A stretch of DNA of 64,000 nt from Euglena gracilis (Eukaryota > Euglenida > Euglenophyceae > Euglenales), in assembly GCA_039621445.1 (NCBI GenBank), contig CP154956.1, positions 66,604,257-66,668,256 of the forward strand, given 5' to 3'. Both the position numbers and the translations under genes were made by a program. The notes below the pieces were generated by a model. The model did no database searches. It was given only the letters and a program-made list of their open reading frames with translations, and had not been told where the DNA came from. Shown one piece after another: positions 34,754-44,263 of the stretch. Position 1 is the stretch's first letter. Each line of letters starts with the position of its first letter.

Positions 34754-36423
34754 GCTTGTTGAAAGTTTGTGATCGTTCCCGTCCCCCTTAGGAGCGTCAA
34801 ACGGTCTCCATCGGTTTCATTTATGGAGGAAATCAAAAGTGAAAAGAGGTCTTGGTCGTCGGTTGGACCTCTAGAAAGTCTTTGCACATATTCTTTCCAA
34901 CGAAAGCGAAAATCAGGCCAATCTTCGGCGTGGCCAGAAAAAATTTTGAGTTTTGCCTCTTTTGCAACCATGGCACTCAAGGGGGATCCAACAAAAATTG
35001 GATTTTGGCTTCCAAAATTGGTGCCTCCTCCGCCCCCCATCTCCGCCCCCACCCCAATGGGTAAAATTTGCACCGGAGCAACAACGGTCGGACATTTTTG
35101 GGTTGATTCGACGGGAAAGCCCAACACGTTGATGGTGGGGGGGGCACATGAAGGGGGTACCTCCTGTACGGGGGGTGCTTGAACACCGGGGGGACCCACT
35201 TGTGCGGGACCGTGCGAAACCGAATTCTGGGTGTGGGTGGTAAAAACGGGTGTGGGTTGGGTCACGGGAACGTGCAGAGTGTGGCTTTGCCAACAGGGGG
35301 TAGATACCACCTTATGGTGCTCCTCCCCTTTGGGCAAAACCTCCACTCCGGCACCGTTACCCGAAAAAGCCGCTCCCCCTACCTCTGGGCCTAGATTGCC
35401 CGAGTAGGGAGCGACGGGGGGGATGTTTTGAAAATTTTCGAAAACCAACCCACTCACCTCTCGAGAAGGGATTGAGAGGGTATCGGTCTCCTCCTGCTTG
35501 GGTGGTCGAAGTTCCCTCCTACCCAAAAAGCCAAAACCCAACCCATAGCTGGTGCTTGGGGTTGCCGTCGTTGTTGGCCTTTCTGATCCTGTTGGGGCCT
35601 CCCGCACCGCCACCACAGCGGTGGGGGGAAAAGGGCCCCCGGACACCGCGAGTGCGGCGGTTCCGGGTTTGGGGGTCTCCCTCCCCATTGGTGGTGTGTT
35701 TGGATTTTGCCCCCATGGACCATCCAAATTCATGGCTTGGGAGGGGGGGGAGGCTTGTCCACATGGGCCCCCCACTCCAAAACCTTGGGCAAAAACCCGT
35801 TCATTCACACCCTGATTTTCCAACCGCGCAATTTTTTGCTCAAGTCCAAAAATGTGAGCGGAAACGCCTTTCTGAAAATCTTCAACCCTGGACAAAATGG
35901 AACCAAAGGCCTTTTGACTTGCGTTTCCCAAACTCAAAACTTGTCGTTTCACTCCAAAAAGTTCTTGCCGTTTCTCATTTTCATCACGAGAAAAGTTTTG
36001 GTGAATTTGTGCCAAAATCTGATCTTGGTGCTCAAGTGAGCTTTCCAAGTTTTGAATGCGGGGGGCAAAGTCAATTTTCTTTTCTGGTGATTCCACCCGC
36101 ATTTTTTCATCAATGTCCACCTCCATTGCTGCTATCTGTCCCAAAACCACCTCCATTTGTTCCTCAAAATTTTGAAATTTCCCAGAAATTTGGTCAAAGA
36201 ACTTTTCATAAAGCTTTCTTTCATTCCTAACCAACTCCACATGTTGATTTAGAACTCCTGAGACGGTTTCTTGCCTCCCCTCAAGAAAATTGAGTCTTTC
36301 TTCAATTCTTTGCCACAAACCGTCCCAAGGATCCATATCCACCCCCTCCTCATCCATTTGCTCAGGGGGGACTTGTGAATTTTCAGCCGGGGGGCTCTCA
36401 TCCATGGGTGTCCCACTTTCCAA
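34726..36423 (-). CDS. Element A gag, coiled-coil and capsid part
   Basis: 565-residue open frame starting MESGTPMDESPP. Residues 30-230 are a long coiled-coil-like region rich in Glu, Gln and Leu. Residues 230-460 are Pro/Gly/Thr-rich. The C-terminal part LKIFSGHAEDWPDFRFRW begins the retrotransposon gag (capsid) domain, whose equivalent in element B reads GRFSGNAEDWPQWRRRW. The frame stops at an A-rich run (34740) and gag continues in another frame at 34753. Gag packages the RNA in cytoplasmic particles. Upstream gag sequence at 36602-37464 is also open but in pieces. Confidence 0.78.
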   Translation of the reverse strand: MESGTPMDESPPAENSQVPPEQMDEEGVDMDPWDGLWQRIEERLNFLEGRQETVSGVLNQHVELVRNERKLYEKFFDQISGKFQNFEEQMEVVLGQIAAMEVDIDEKMRVESPEKKIDFAPRIQNLESSLEHQDQILAQIHQNFSRDENEKRQELFGVKRQVLSLGNASQKAFGSILSRVEDFQKGVSAHIFGLEQKIARLENQGVNERVFAQGFGVGGPCGQASPPSQAMNLDGPWGQNPNTPPMGRETPKPGTAALAVSGGPFPPTAVVAVREAPTGSERPTTTATPSTSYGLGFGFLGRRELRPPKQEETDTLSIPSREVSGLVFENFQNIPPVAPYSGNLGPEVGGAAFSGNGAGVEVLPKGEEHHKVVSTPCWQSHTLHVPVTQPTPVFTTHTQNSVSHGPAQVGPPGVQAPPVQEVPPSCAPPTINVLGFPVESTQKCPTVVAPVQILPIGVGAEMGGGGGTNFGSQNPIFVGSPLSAMVAKEAKLKIFSGHAEDWPDFRFRWKEYVQRLSRGPTDDQDLFSLLISSINETDGDRLTLLRGTGTITNFQQAWDLLEKKI

Positions 36424-36601
36424 AAAAATTGAAAATGATCATCCTCCCCGCCCGTTTCTTGGGGGGGAATCGGGGAAAATTCAACCTTTGGGGGGACTCC
36501 ACACCTCTCCAACCCACGGGATTGTGGATTTTGCATGAGAGCGGAAAAAGTTTGCCCTTCCAAAACTTGCAATGGGGCAGCCAAAATTTGAACACCGTCA
36601 A

Positions 36602-37464
36602 TCATGGGGGGTAAATCACCACCGCCCCCAAGGATCCTTGGTTGAGATTGCTGAAATACGTGTGCGTGCTGACAAATCGTAACCTCCCCTCCACTTTGCA
36701 AAGGCACAACTTGCAATTTTTGTGGCGCTTCCAAAAGTTTTGGCGTTTCCCTTGAAATTGGGGAAAATTTTGCAAGAAAAAATCTTCTGGGACTTCAGAA
36801 TCCGTAATTGTCCCCTGAAAAAAAAGACTTCCTTCTTCTTTTTGCAACTCCCCCCTCAAACTGTCAGTGAATCTTGTAAGGCGAGGCAATTCATTTTCCA
36901 CAGAAAATTCGCTTTGTGTTTTTTCTGGGATTTTCTGCACTTTTTCTTGCACACCCGTCCCAAACCATGAAGAAATTCTTTTTTTCCACGTCATTGTGGA
37001 AGCTGGAGATTCTGATTCTGTTTCAAATTCTCGGGGGGGTCTACTCCTTTTCGGGTTCTTTTCGGCTGGGTTTTCTTCGGGGGGTGTGCAGACAGGCAGG
37101 CATGGGGGGGTTGGTGTGTTGTCGTGTGTGGTGTCTGCTCGGTGAGGTTCGGCAGCTGCTTCCATACCGCGCACTGGGGGGCCATTGCGGGGCCCCCCTC
37201 CACCAGCTGCAGCTGCCACTCATAATAATGTTCTTGATTCTTCAGCTTGAACTTCTTTTTGATCTTCCAACTTCACCATTGCTTCCTCTCCATTTGGGAA
37301 TGCCATCGATGGCATGAGGGGGCCCTTTGGCACCACCTCGGGGGGGCCTGATGGCACCACCCCTTCAAGATCTTCATCTTCCTCATGATCTTCTTGGTCT
37401 TTGTCTTCTTGAACAGGCCAAGCCTCCCCCAGGCCTTGGCCGGAGGATCCGGGTAGGACCTCCA
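36602..37464 (-). pseudogene. Element A gag leader, broken
   Basis: Open segments in different frames run from an ATG that straddles the 5' LTR end (MEVLPGSSGQGLG) through an acidic segment to TLL-stop at 37220, then 37219-36602. They are probably the gag N-terminus or leader; no domain is recognised. Confidence 0.4.
37447..37464 (-). promoter_or_regulatory. Element A primer binding site
   Basis: Directly inside the 5' LTR the minus strand reads TGGAGGTCCTACCCGGATC. TGG pairs with the CCA end of a tRNA, and the complement GATCCGGGTAGGACCTCCA resembles the end of a T loop, T stem and acceptor stem. It is not the initiator methionine tRNA used by B and C. The tRNA was not identified. Confidence 0.7.
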
Positions 37465-37975
37465 TGAAAACCCTTTCTTTGGTTCGTAGTTTCTCGGATC
37501 CTTCGGCCTCGGCTGTTTTTTGAGGGGCTGGCCTGCCTTTTTTCAATGTATTCAAGCTTTTCTTTTTTTGTCTTTTGAGCCTTTCGAAATCACCTTGAAA
37601 TTGATTTTTTTTTTATCAAATTCAGTTTCTTCAAGCACAATCAATTGATTTTTTGTTGTAGTGTTCTCCAGTACATTCGGTAGGTAAAGAACCCTGTGTG
37701 TGAGATATGGTTTGAAATTGGGGGGTTCGATTTGGGGCGGTGCTTAACTAGGAATTTGCTCTGTTCCTACCGACCGGAAAAATTCGGCCGACTGGTCCAG
37801 GAAATTCCGCCAGTTAAGGCCGGAAAGGCCAAAATAGGGGTTCAGGCTTCAAAGGCCTACCCACAGAACCTTTTCCGAACTTTTAATTCGACTGAAATCC
37901 AAAAATGGTGATTTCAGTGATTTTCCAAGCCCCAAGGCCAATTTAGGTCAAATTGTTGGTTAAGACCCCTTAGCA
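37465..37975 (-). repeat. 5' LTR of element A
   Basis: 511-bp copy of 27267-27777; right edge TTAGCA followed by target duplication CCGG. Confidence 0.92.
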
Positions 37976-38165
37976 CCGGTGAACCTCCATGTGAGGACCT
38001 CCTTCGTCCCCACCGGTAGTCTGGAGGCAAGACGCTAGCCGAATAACCGCGCGGTCGTGGGTTCGATTCCCGGGTCGGAAATTGGTGACGGTGAGAGGCA
38101 CCGGCCATTCGTGAGGCGTCGAACACGAGCCGTAAACAGTGAGCCCACAATTCGACAAACTGGAG
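37976..38165 (+). repeat. tRNA-derived SINE-like repeat
   Basis: Contains a good polymerase III B box (GTGGGTTCGATTCCCGG, about 38056-38072) and a weak A-box-like sequence about 35 bp upstream (GGTAGTCTGGAGGC). Spurious minus-strand peptides with GNRTHDRAVIRLAS are typical of tRNA-type SINEs. The tRNA part does not fold into a clean functional tRNA. Its 5' part is at 27190-27266 across element A. Confidence 0.6.
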
Positions 38166-38169
38166 AAAA

Positions 38170-38905
38170 AGGAGCATCCAGGAAATTTTTCACCTGGAGG
38201 ACATTTTACTCGTGGCCCCCACCAAAAACATTTTGCGAAATCACCTGAACAGAGTCGTCTAGGATGTACTTACTGAATGCAGGGTTCGAAATCAATCTAA
38301 AAAAGTCCATTCTGCAGCCCATACAATTTGTAACACATCTGCGTTTTCAACTAAACTTCCCCCCAGAAAGTAAAAACCATAAAAAAAGGAACTGGTAAAA
38401 TTTGTGGAAAAAAATTACGTGTCAAAAAGGCAGCTGGCTGCCACTTTGGGTCAAACAAGATGCAAGCTAATGGCCCTGCACTTTTTAAGCGCCTTTGCGG
38501 ATGCCCTGTCTTTTTTTGGTGGCAAATTCCACAGTCCCCTGGGGCTCAGAACACCCCATTTTTCAGGAAATCAAAAGCCAATTAAGGGGAATAAAAATTC
38601 TATTGGACACCGGGGGGGCAGACCCTTCCCCCAAAATGCAACCACGGAGTTGCACTCAGACAGCATCACCCATGCCTGGGGGGGGGGCTGGACATCACCA
38701 CAGGAGAAATTGTGAGGTAATTTTGGAGGAAAGACTCCATTTTGGAGATAAATGTAAAGGTGCTCTGTCAGCACTGTGAAACGTTTCAGCAATCCTGGAG
38801 AATCATTTTCTTTGTCCGCAGACAACCAGGCAATTTATAATTACCTGACAAAGGCGGCGGGCAGAAAGGACACCTTCAACACAATGCTAAGACCATTTTT
38901 CAGGT
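38170..38905 (+). pseudogene. Relic DIRS-like reverse transcriptase and RNase H, 3' part
   Basis: Continuation of the relic at 26690-27180. Pieces across three frames read EDILLVAPTKN (the catalytic box region, one Asp altered), then L-x-x-x-G-F-E-I-N-L-K-K-S, L-x-P-x-Q-F. Further on comes a degenerate RNase H with WGGG, LEINVKVL and SADNQAIYNYLTKAAGRKD. The D-N-x-A-x-x-Y-L ending is usual in DIRS-type elements. There are many stops and shifts, so it is long dead. Confidence 0.62.
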
Positions 38906-39582
38906 TGTGCGCGGTCCGAGGGTGCCCGCCCCAAGGAGGGGTCCCAAGGGGGCCCAAAGGGGCCACGAAGGGCCGCAAGGGGGCTCCAAGGCCCCTAAGG
39001 GCCTTTTGAGGCCCCACTGGCCCCCAAGGGGGCCCCACAGCCCATTTTGATTAAGCCAAGGGAAGGTAAAGGAGGGGGCAGGTTGAGGGGGCCAACAGGC
39101 AACCCCCAAGGGGATGCTCAAGCCCCTCCGGGCTTTGCGCAAGCATGCACATCCCCTTGGTGGGCGCTTGGGATGGCGCAATTCATTAAGAATTGTGCAG
39201 AGTATACCAAGTAGCCCCCCCAGCTGTAGCCCCCCTCCAGTGGTACATTTTCTGTTCACAGGGCTCTGTTTACACTCTGTTCACATGCTGTCATTTCTGT
39301 TCGCCAATTTTGTTGCATTGCAATTCAAGGAAAAATCAAGGAAATACAAATTACAATATCAAGTTCAAGTCTCATTGACCAAGTATCCAAGTTCATTTGT
39401 TGAGGCAAAAGTATGTCATTTTCAACATCGCCATCCTTGCCAACACCCACCCCTACCCCACTTTTCCTCCAAGGGGAAAACCCCCACCAGGTGGGCCCGA
39501 TGGGCTCAAACTTAAACGATCCTACGCGGGTTGCGCCACCAGGGGTCCCTTCACAGGGACCTCAGGAGGGACAACCCCTACA
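38906..39582 (+). repeat. Presumed 5' LTR of element C
   Basis: Ends CTACA immediately before the primer binding site. Its start cannot be fixed because the 3' copy lies outside the window. The stretch holds repeated AAGGGGGCCC-type phrases near 38930-39060. Confidence 0.5.
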
Positions 39583-39594
39583 TGGTAGCAGAGG
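39583..39594 (+). promoter_or_regulatory. Element C primer binding site, initiator-Met tRNA type
   Basis: TGGTAGCAGAGG is complementary to the 3' end of eukaryotic initiator methionine tRNA (CCTCTGCTACCA). The identical 12-mer follows the 5' LTR of element B. Confidence 0.82.
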
Positions 39595-42500
39595 GGGGTT
39601 TGAGCCCTCTGGGCTCACACTATGTGAGCCTGGGGATCTCCCAGATTACCAGGAGGAGGACGACGACGAAGCAAGCCACGGCCATGAAAGCCCCAGCCAT
39701 TACGGCCAGGGCCAGCAGCTCCTGGCCATTGCCGGGCATGCCCAGCCGGACCCCCAGCAACCAGAAGCATCTGGGTCCGGCATGGCGTTGCCCAGCAGCC
39801 TGGGACTGCTGTCAGGTATGCCCAGCCTGGTCATGCCGGGTTTTGTCAATGACGTGACCAGGCAGGTCATGTGGCAATTCGCCCTTCGAGGGAAGATCAA
39901 AGAAGAAGAGGAAGAACCAGCAGAAGAAGAAGACGAAGAAGAATTTGCAAGCCATGCCCAGCCCCTTCTATTGGAGGCGGGGCCCTGCAGAACTCTTGTG
40001 ATGCCTGGCCGGCACATTCGCTGTTGCGCCATGTAGGGTCTGGGCATTTCCCAGCCGGCCCCCACCATTGCTCGCTGGTGCATGCCGGGCCCGGGCATGA
40101 TGGGCACCAAAGCCATGCCCCAGACCAATCCACGCAGTGGCACCTGCAGGAGCTTGCCCCAGCAGGGGTTTTGATGGAGGACGAGGACCAGACAGCCCAG
40201 GGGGGGTTGGTGCCAGAACAGAGCCCGAAGGGGAGGCACCCCCCGCACCCCCCCCAGAGGTTGTTGGAGGAAGCGGAGGCACAGGCCGCTGCCTCAGTGG
40301 TTCTGGGGCAGGAGTTCCAGCGGTTGGACGGTTGGGTTGGCGACCTGCAAAGTCGGCTTGCTGAAGCGGGGGCCACCACAGCTGCTTCAGTTAGCCGCCT
40401 GGAGCAGTTGGTGTCCTTGCAGTTTCAGCGGGTCACGTAATACTTTCAAGGAGTGGTAGAGCGAATGGAAAGAACCCAGGCTGGGCTAGCGTCCCAGCTG
40501 GCTGAAAATTTTCAAAATCTGCAGCAGAAGCAGATGGAAAATTTTGCTGAGGGGATGACAGCCCTTAGCAACCTGGTGACCACCCGGCTGCGAAGGCCTC
40601 GGGACTGTGGCCCAACTAGCCCAGAGGGTCCAGGGGCTCGAGGCCCTCATCAGCCAGGGTCACCAGCCAGCTGAAGGGCAGGGGTTCAACGAGGCGATGG
40701 CTGGGCGGGTGAAAAACATGGAAGAGCTCCTCCTCACCTCCGTCCGCACCACGGAGGAGGTGATGAGGAGCCAGGAGCTGGCAAGCGGGCGGCAGCAGGC
40801 CCAGGCCGAGACCCGGGGCCAAAAATTAAACCAGCTGACCGGTGAACTCGGGGGGCTGCGAGAAAGAAATGCAGGGATTGTGCAGGCCCTGCAAAATTTT
40901 CGAGCACAGCTGGACGGACAGGCCACAGCCAGTGCTGAACAACAAGGGACCACAAGGGAGGAGATAAGGGATCTAAGGGACAGTGCTGAGGGGTAAGGCC
41001 ACAGCCTGCAGGAGCTGTAGGCCTAGGTCACCACCCACGGGCAGGTGATCCAGGCCCACAACGCCTGCTCCTGGAGGTGGACTCAACAATAAAGGGGGAA
41101 CCAAAAGAAAATGCCGAAATAAAAAATCGGCTTTTCGTTTTGGAAAAGAAAATCGAAAATTTTGAATTTTTTTGCCCCCCCCATCCAGGAGCTACCGCAG
41201 CCACCCAGAGGAGTGGGGCCGGAGAGCGAAGACCCCCGAGGCCCCGAAGCCAGAGTGCCCCCCGGCAACCACAGACCAGACACGGCCCATGCCGGGGGCC
41301 CAGAGTGATGGCTCGGGTGCCGCGGGGGGCAATATGCCTCCTGGCCCCCAGCACCAGCTCACAGCCCATCCCAGCCTGCTGGGAGGCAAGGGGCCTGTGG
41401 CCCCCCAGGGGCGCTCTGCTGGCCACAGCAGCGGGGCAGCGGAGGCAGTGGCCACACACACCTGGGTATGTGGTATCCCCGGGCCCAGCTTCTGTGACTG
41501 CAGTTTTTCCCAGTGGGTTTTCGGGTTCTGGCCCCCAGAGGGGCAGGGTCCTGTCTGCCGAAACATCTGTGGTTTTTTCCCCTGTTCCCAGTGGTGCTCC
41601 CCCAGTGGCTTGTGATGCCGCTGTGGGGGGCCAGATTCCCAGCGTTTCGCCAGTAACTGTTCTGCAAAATCCAGTTTTGTCTCAGCCGTTTTCCCTGGGT
41701 TCGGTTGGTTCGGTGGCCATGTCTCCCGGTGTTGTCCCTGGCTCTTCGGCAGAGGAGAATGCAGCACCCCCAGCCAGCGGGGGCCCTTCGGCACTAAGGG
41801 GCAGCCAGCCCCAGGGTCCCATGGCTGCGGGGGGCAGCCAGCCCCAGGGCCCCATGGCTGCGGGGGGCAGCCAGCCGCAGGGTCCCATGGCTGCGGGGGG
41901 CAGTCCAGTCCAGGTCCCCGCTGCTGGAGGGACCGCAACTGCCCAGACACGTGGCACGTTCGGGTTTCGGGAGGTGGATTGGGAAGAAGCGGAACGCCAG
42001 ATTAGAGCTCATAAATTTTTTAATTTTTTGGCCAGGTTGGGAGCCCAGGAGCAGCAGCAACAGTCTCAGCAAAATTCACGAACGACGGGACAGCCCAGCA
42101 CAGCGGAACCACAGGCAGAAGGCACGGCAGATCTACAGGGCCAGGGCAGGGATCAACCTAGAGTGAAATCAGCCGAGCACCAGTGGCCCCCCCAGCCCCG
42201 TGGGTTCCCCGCAGGAGGGGAGTTCACGGGGGCAATGGACCCTTTCGCCTGGGCCCCTGAGGCTGGGGAAGCATCGTGCAGCGCTGCCCCTCTGGCCTTT
42301 GGGTCCCAGGACACGGGAGCCTGGGTCCGGGGGGTCCAGGCAGCTCCGGACCACGTGGCGCCAGCAGCCCCCAGCCCAGCAGCCAGCATGTTTTTGGGGC
42401 CGCTGGCGACACTCCTCACCAAAGACCTTGTAAAACCAGAGCTGAAAGGTGATTTTCATGATTTTTCAGTAAAATTGCAGCTCTACATGCGGCAGGTTTC

Positions 42501-43575
42501 CATGGGACAGCCAGTGGGGGAGGAATTTAAAATCCTTGTTCTGACCGGCTGCCTGGACCACAGCAGCCGGCTGGAACTCCAGCGGCGACAGGAGATGGGG
42601 GAATGGGTCAGGTTCCAAGATTTCTGGAAATGGCTGGCCCAGAAATACGGCGGTGACATCCAGGCCTCGCTGCATGAGCAGCTCAGGGCCCTCAGACCAG
42701 TCAACACGGGTAAGTTAACCCTCCCAGCGTGGCGTGAATATGAAAGCCAGTTTAAATTAATTTTCTGCCGGATGGAAAACCCCTCGGAGGAGGAAGCACA
42801 GGCCCTGGTTTTACAGCAGCTCCCAGATTCCATGCGAAGGGCCCTAATCAGGGAACAGACACGGAAAAATCAGGATGCACCCACAGTGCGGCTGTGGCAC
42901 ATCTCAGGGTTGACATTGGAGAAGGCAGCACAACTCGCCCAGGAGGCTGTGGGTGAGGGGGAGCCCGTAACAGTCAGGGCACACCGGGACTCCTTCCTCA
43001 TCAAGCTCTCTACAGCCGGCGGGCGCTGGAGAGGCTGATGATGAGGAACGGGGCCACGCTGCAGGGGGGCAATACAGTGAAAATCACCCCCCACGAAACA
43101 AAGCTGGCACTGGAGGAGGTCTTTCGACATGCTGAAAATGAGCTGCGGTGCCAGGAACGGTCTGACAGCTATGGCCGTTCTTGGGGTGGACGGGGGGCCC
43201 CAGCCCACCAGGAGGACCACTGGGCTGGGGGCCTCGACAATTTTTAAGTCTCCGAAGTAAAATCCCAGGAAGCCAGGCCAGCCCAGCCCCAAAAAACCAT
43301 TTCACAGGCAGCTGAGGGAGGAGCAAAAGCGGGACCCCCCAAAGGCCCTGAGGGGCCACAGGACAGGCAATCACGGCACCGGGGCGGGTCACCTGGAAAG
43401 GGACGGGAGGGACGCAGGTCACCCAGCCCGGGGCAAAAGGGGAAGGGGTTCGGCAAGGGAGCTGGCAAGGGCGGCCCAGAGTTTCGCCCAGCCAGGTCCC
43501 CAACCCCTCACCCAACCACCAACAGGGAACAAACCCCCCCGAGGAGCCCCCGGAGTGGCCCCTCGGTGGACCAGA
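39595..43575 (+). pseudogene. Element C gag (interrupted by element B)
   Basis: Several broken segments. At 39640-40036 it is acidic. At 40140-41000 there is coiled-coil sequence (RLDGWVGDLQSRLAEAG, VERMERTQAGLASQL, MAQLAQRVQGLEALI) with stops at about 40036 and 40438. A long open frame follows at 41077-43038. In that frame residues 240-275 are three tandem copies of QPQGPMAAGGS. The capsid core follows from about residue 450: LVKPELKGDFHDFSVKLQLY, LRALRPVNTGKLTLPAWREY, FKLIFCRMENPSEEEA. The tail (43250-43575) is Gly/Lys/Arg-rich. It stops at the left LTR of element B and continues with zinc knuckles at 58147. Confidence 0.78.
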
Positions 43576-44206
43576 TGGCGGACCGGCCGCTGCACCTTCC
43601 TTTGCCACTATTACAGCCTGCTGTTGTATATAGCGAACCACTGCGCTAATTCAGCATCAAAATAGCGCAAACCGCACCTCTAACTGTTCTGTTTTTCACT
43701 GCAGGCTCCCTCTTTTTACCCATGGTTTCAATTCAAGATTGTGCCTGCTGAATCAAGACCAAGGTCAAATTATATCAATTTTCAAGGATTTTCAAGGCAA
43801 TTCAAAGAAAGGCACTGGAGCCAAGGAAGTCAAAAGTTCAAGAAAGTCAAAAATCCAAGGGCGGAGCAAGCAAAAGATTACAAAAGATTGGTTATCTGCT
43901 GGCGCAGGAGAGCAGTACAAGCCAAAAAGGTGTTGGTGCTGGGGTATCTGAAGCCTAGGGGAGGGCAACCAGGCCTTTTCCTAAACCCCCCACTGCCGGA
44001 AGGGACGCCAAGCCGGACTCCCCCCTCCAACCACTCCCCAAAAAGGAGGGCCTTCGGTCCCCGGGAAAAAATCCTACGTGGGAAGGGGAGTATCCCGAAC
44101 CTACCCCTCTCCCCAGAGCCCATCGCGCCTATCCCCCACCCCGCCGGTACCCCCTCACGGACCCCCGGGAGTGAAGGCTGGGCAAAAACAAAATCATTCG
44201 GGAAAC
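43576..44206 (+). repeat. 5' LTR of element B
   Basis: 631 bp. Begins TGGCGGACCGG and ends CGGGAAAC; the usual terminal CA is replaced by AC. The primer binding site starts at the next base. Confidence 0.9.
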
Positions 44207-44218
44207 TGGTAGCAGAGG
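44207..44218 (+). promoter_or_regulatory. Element B primer binding site, initiator-Met tRNA type
   Basis: TGGTAGCAGAGG, complementary to the 3' end of initiator methionine tRNA, directly after the LTR. Confidence 0.85.
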
Positions 44219-44263
44219 TTTTTCACAGAACAAAATTTCCTGGGAACAAACCACACCGACAAG

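Larger units (their letters stand above)
27267..37975 (-). mobile_element. Element A: Ty3/gypsy chromovirus-like retrotransposon with methyltransferase
   Basis: Direct repeats of 511 bp (27267-27777 and 37465-37975) start TGAAAACCC and end CCTTA(A/G)CA. CCGG is duplicated outside (27263-27266 and 37976-37979). Genes read on the minus strand, so the right repeat is the 5' LTR. Order is coiled-coil gag with a CCHC knuckle, C5-methyltransferase-like domain, aspartic protease, reverse transcriptase, RNase H, integrase, chromodomain. The LTR copies differ at perhaps a dozen positions (substitutions and run-length changes), so the insertion is older than element B. The coding region has several frame breaks and in-frame TAA codons. 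Confidence 0.93.

Noticed and set aside
37990-38075. Functional tRNA gene
   Set aside because: The B box is good, but the T stem has mismatches and no acceptor stem closes. The context is a repeat, so it is called SINE-like.
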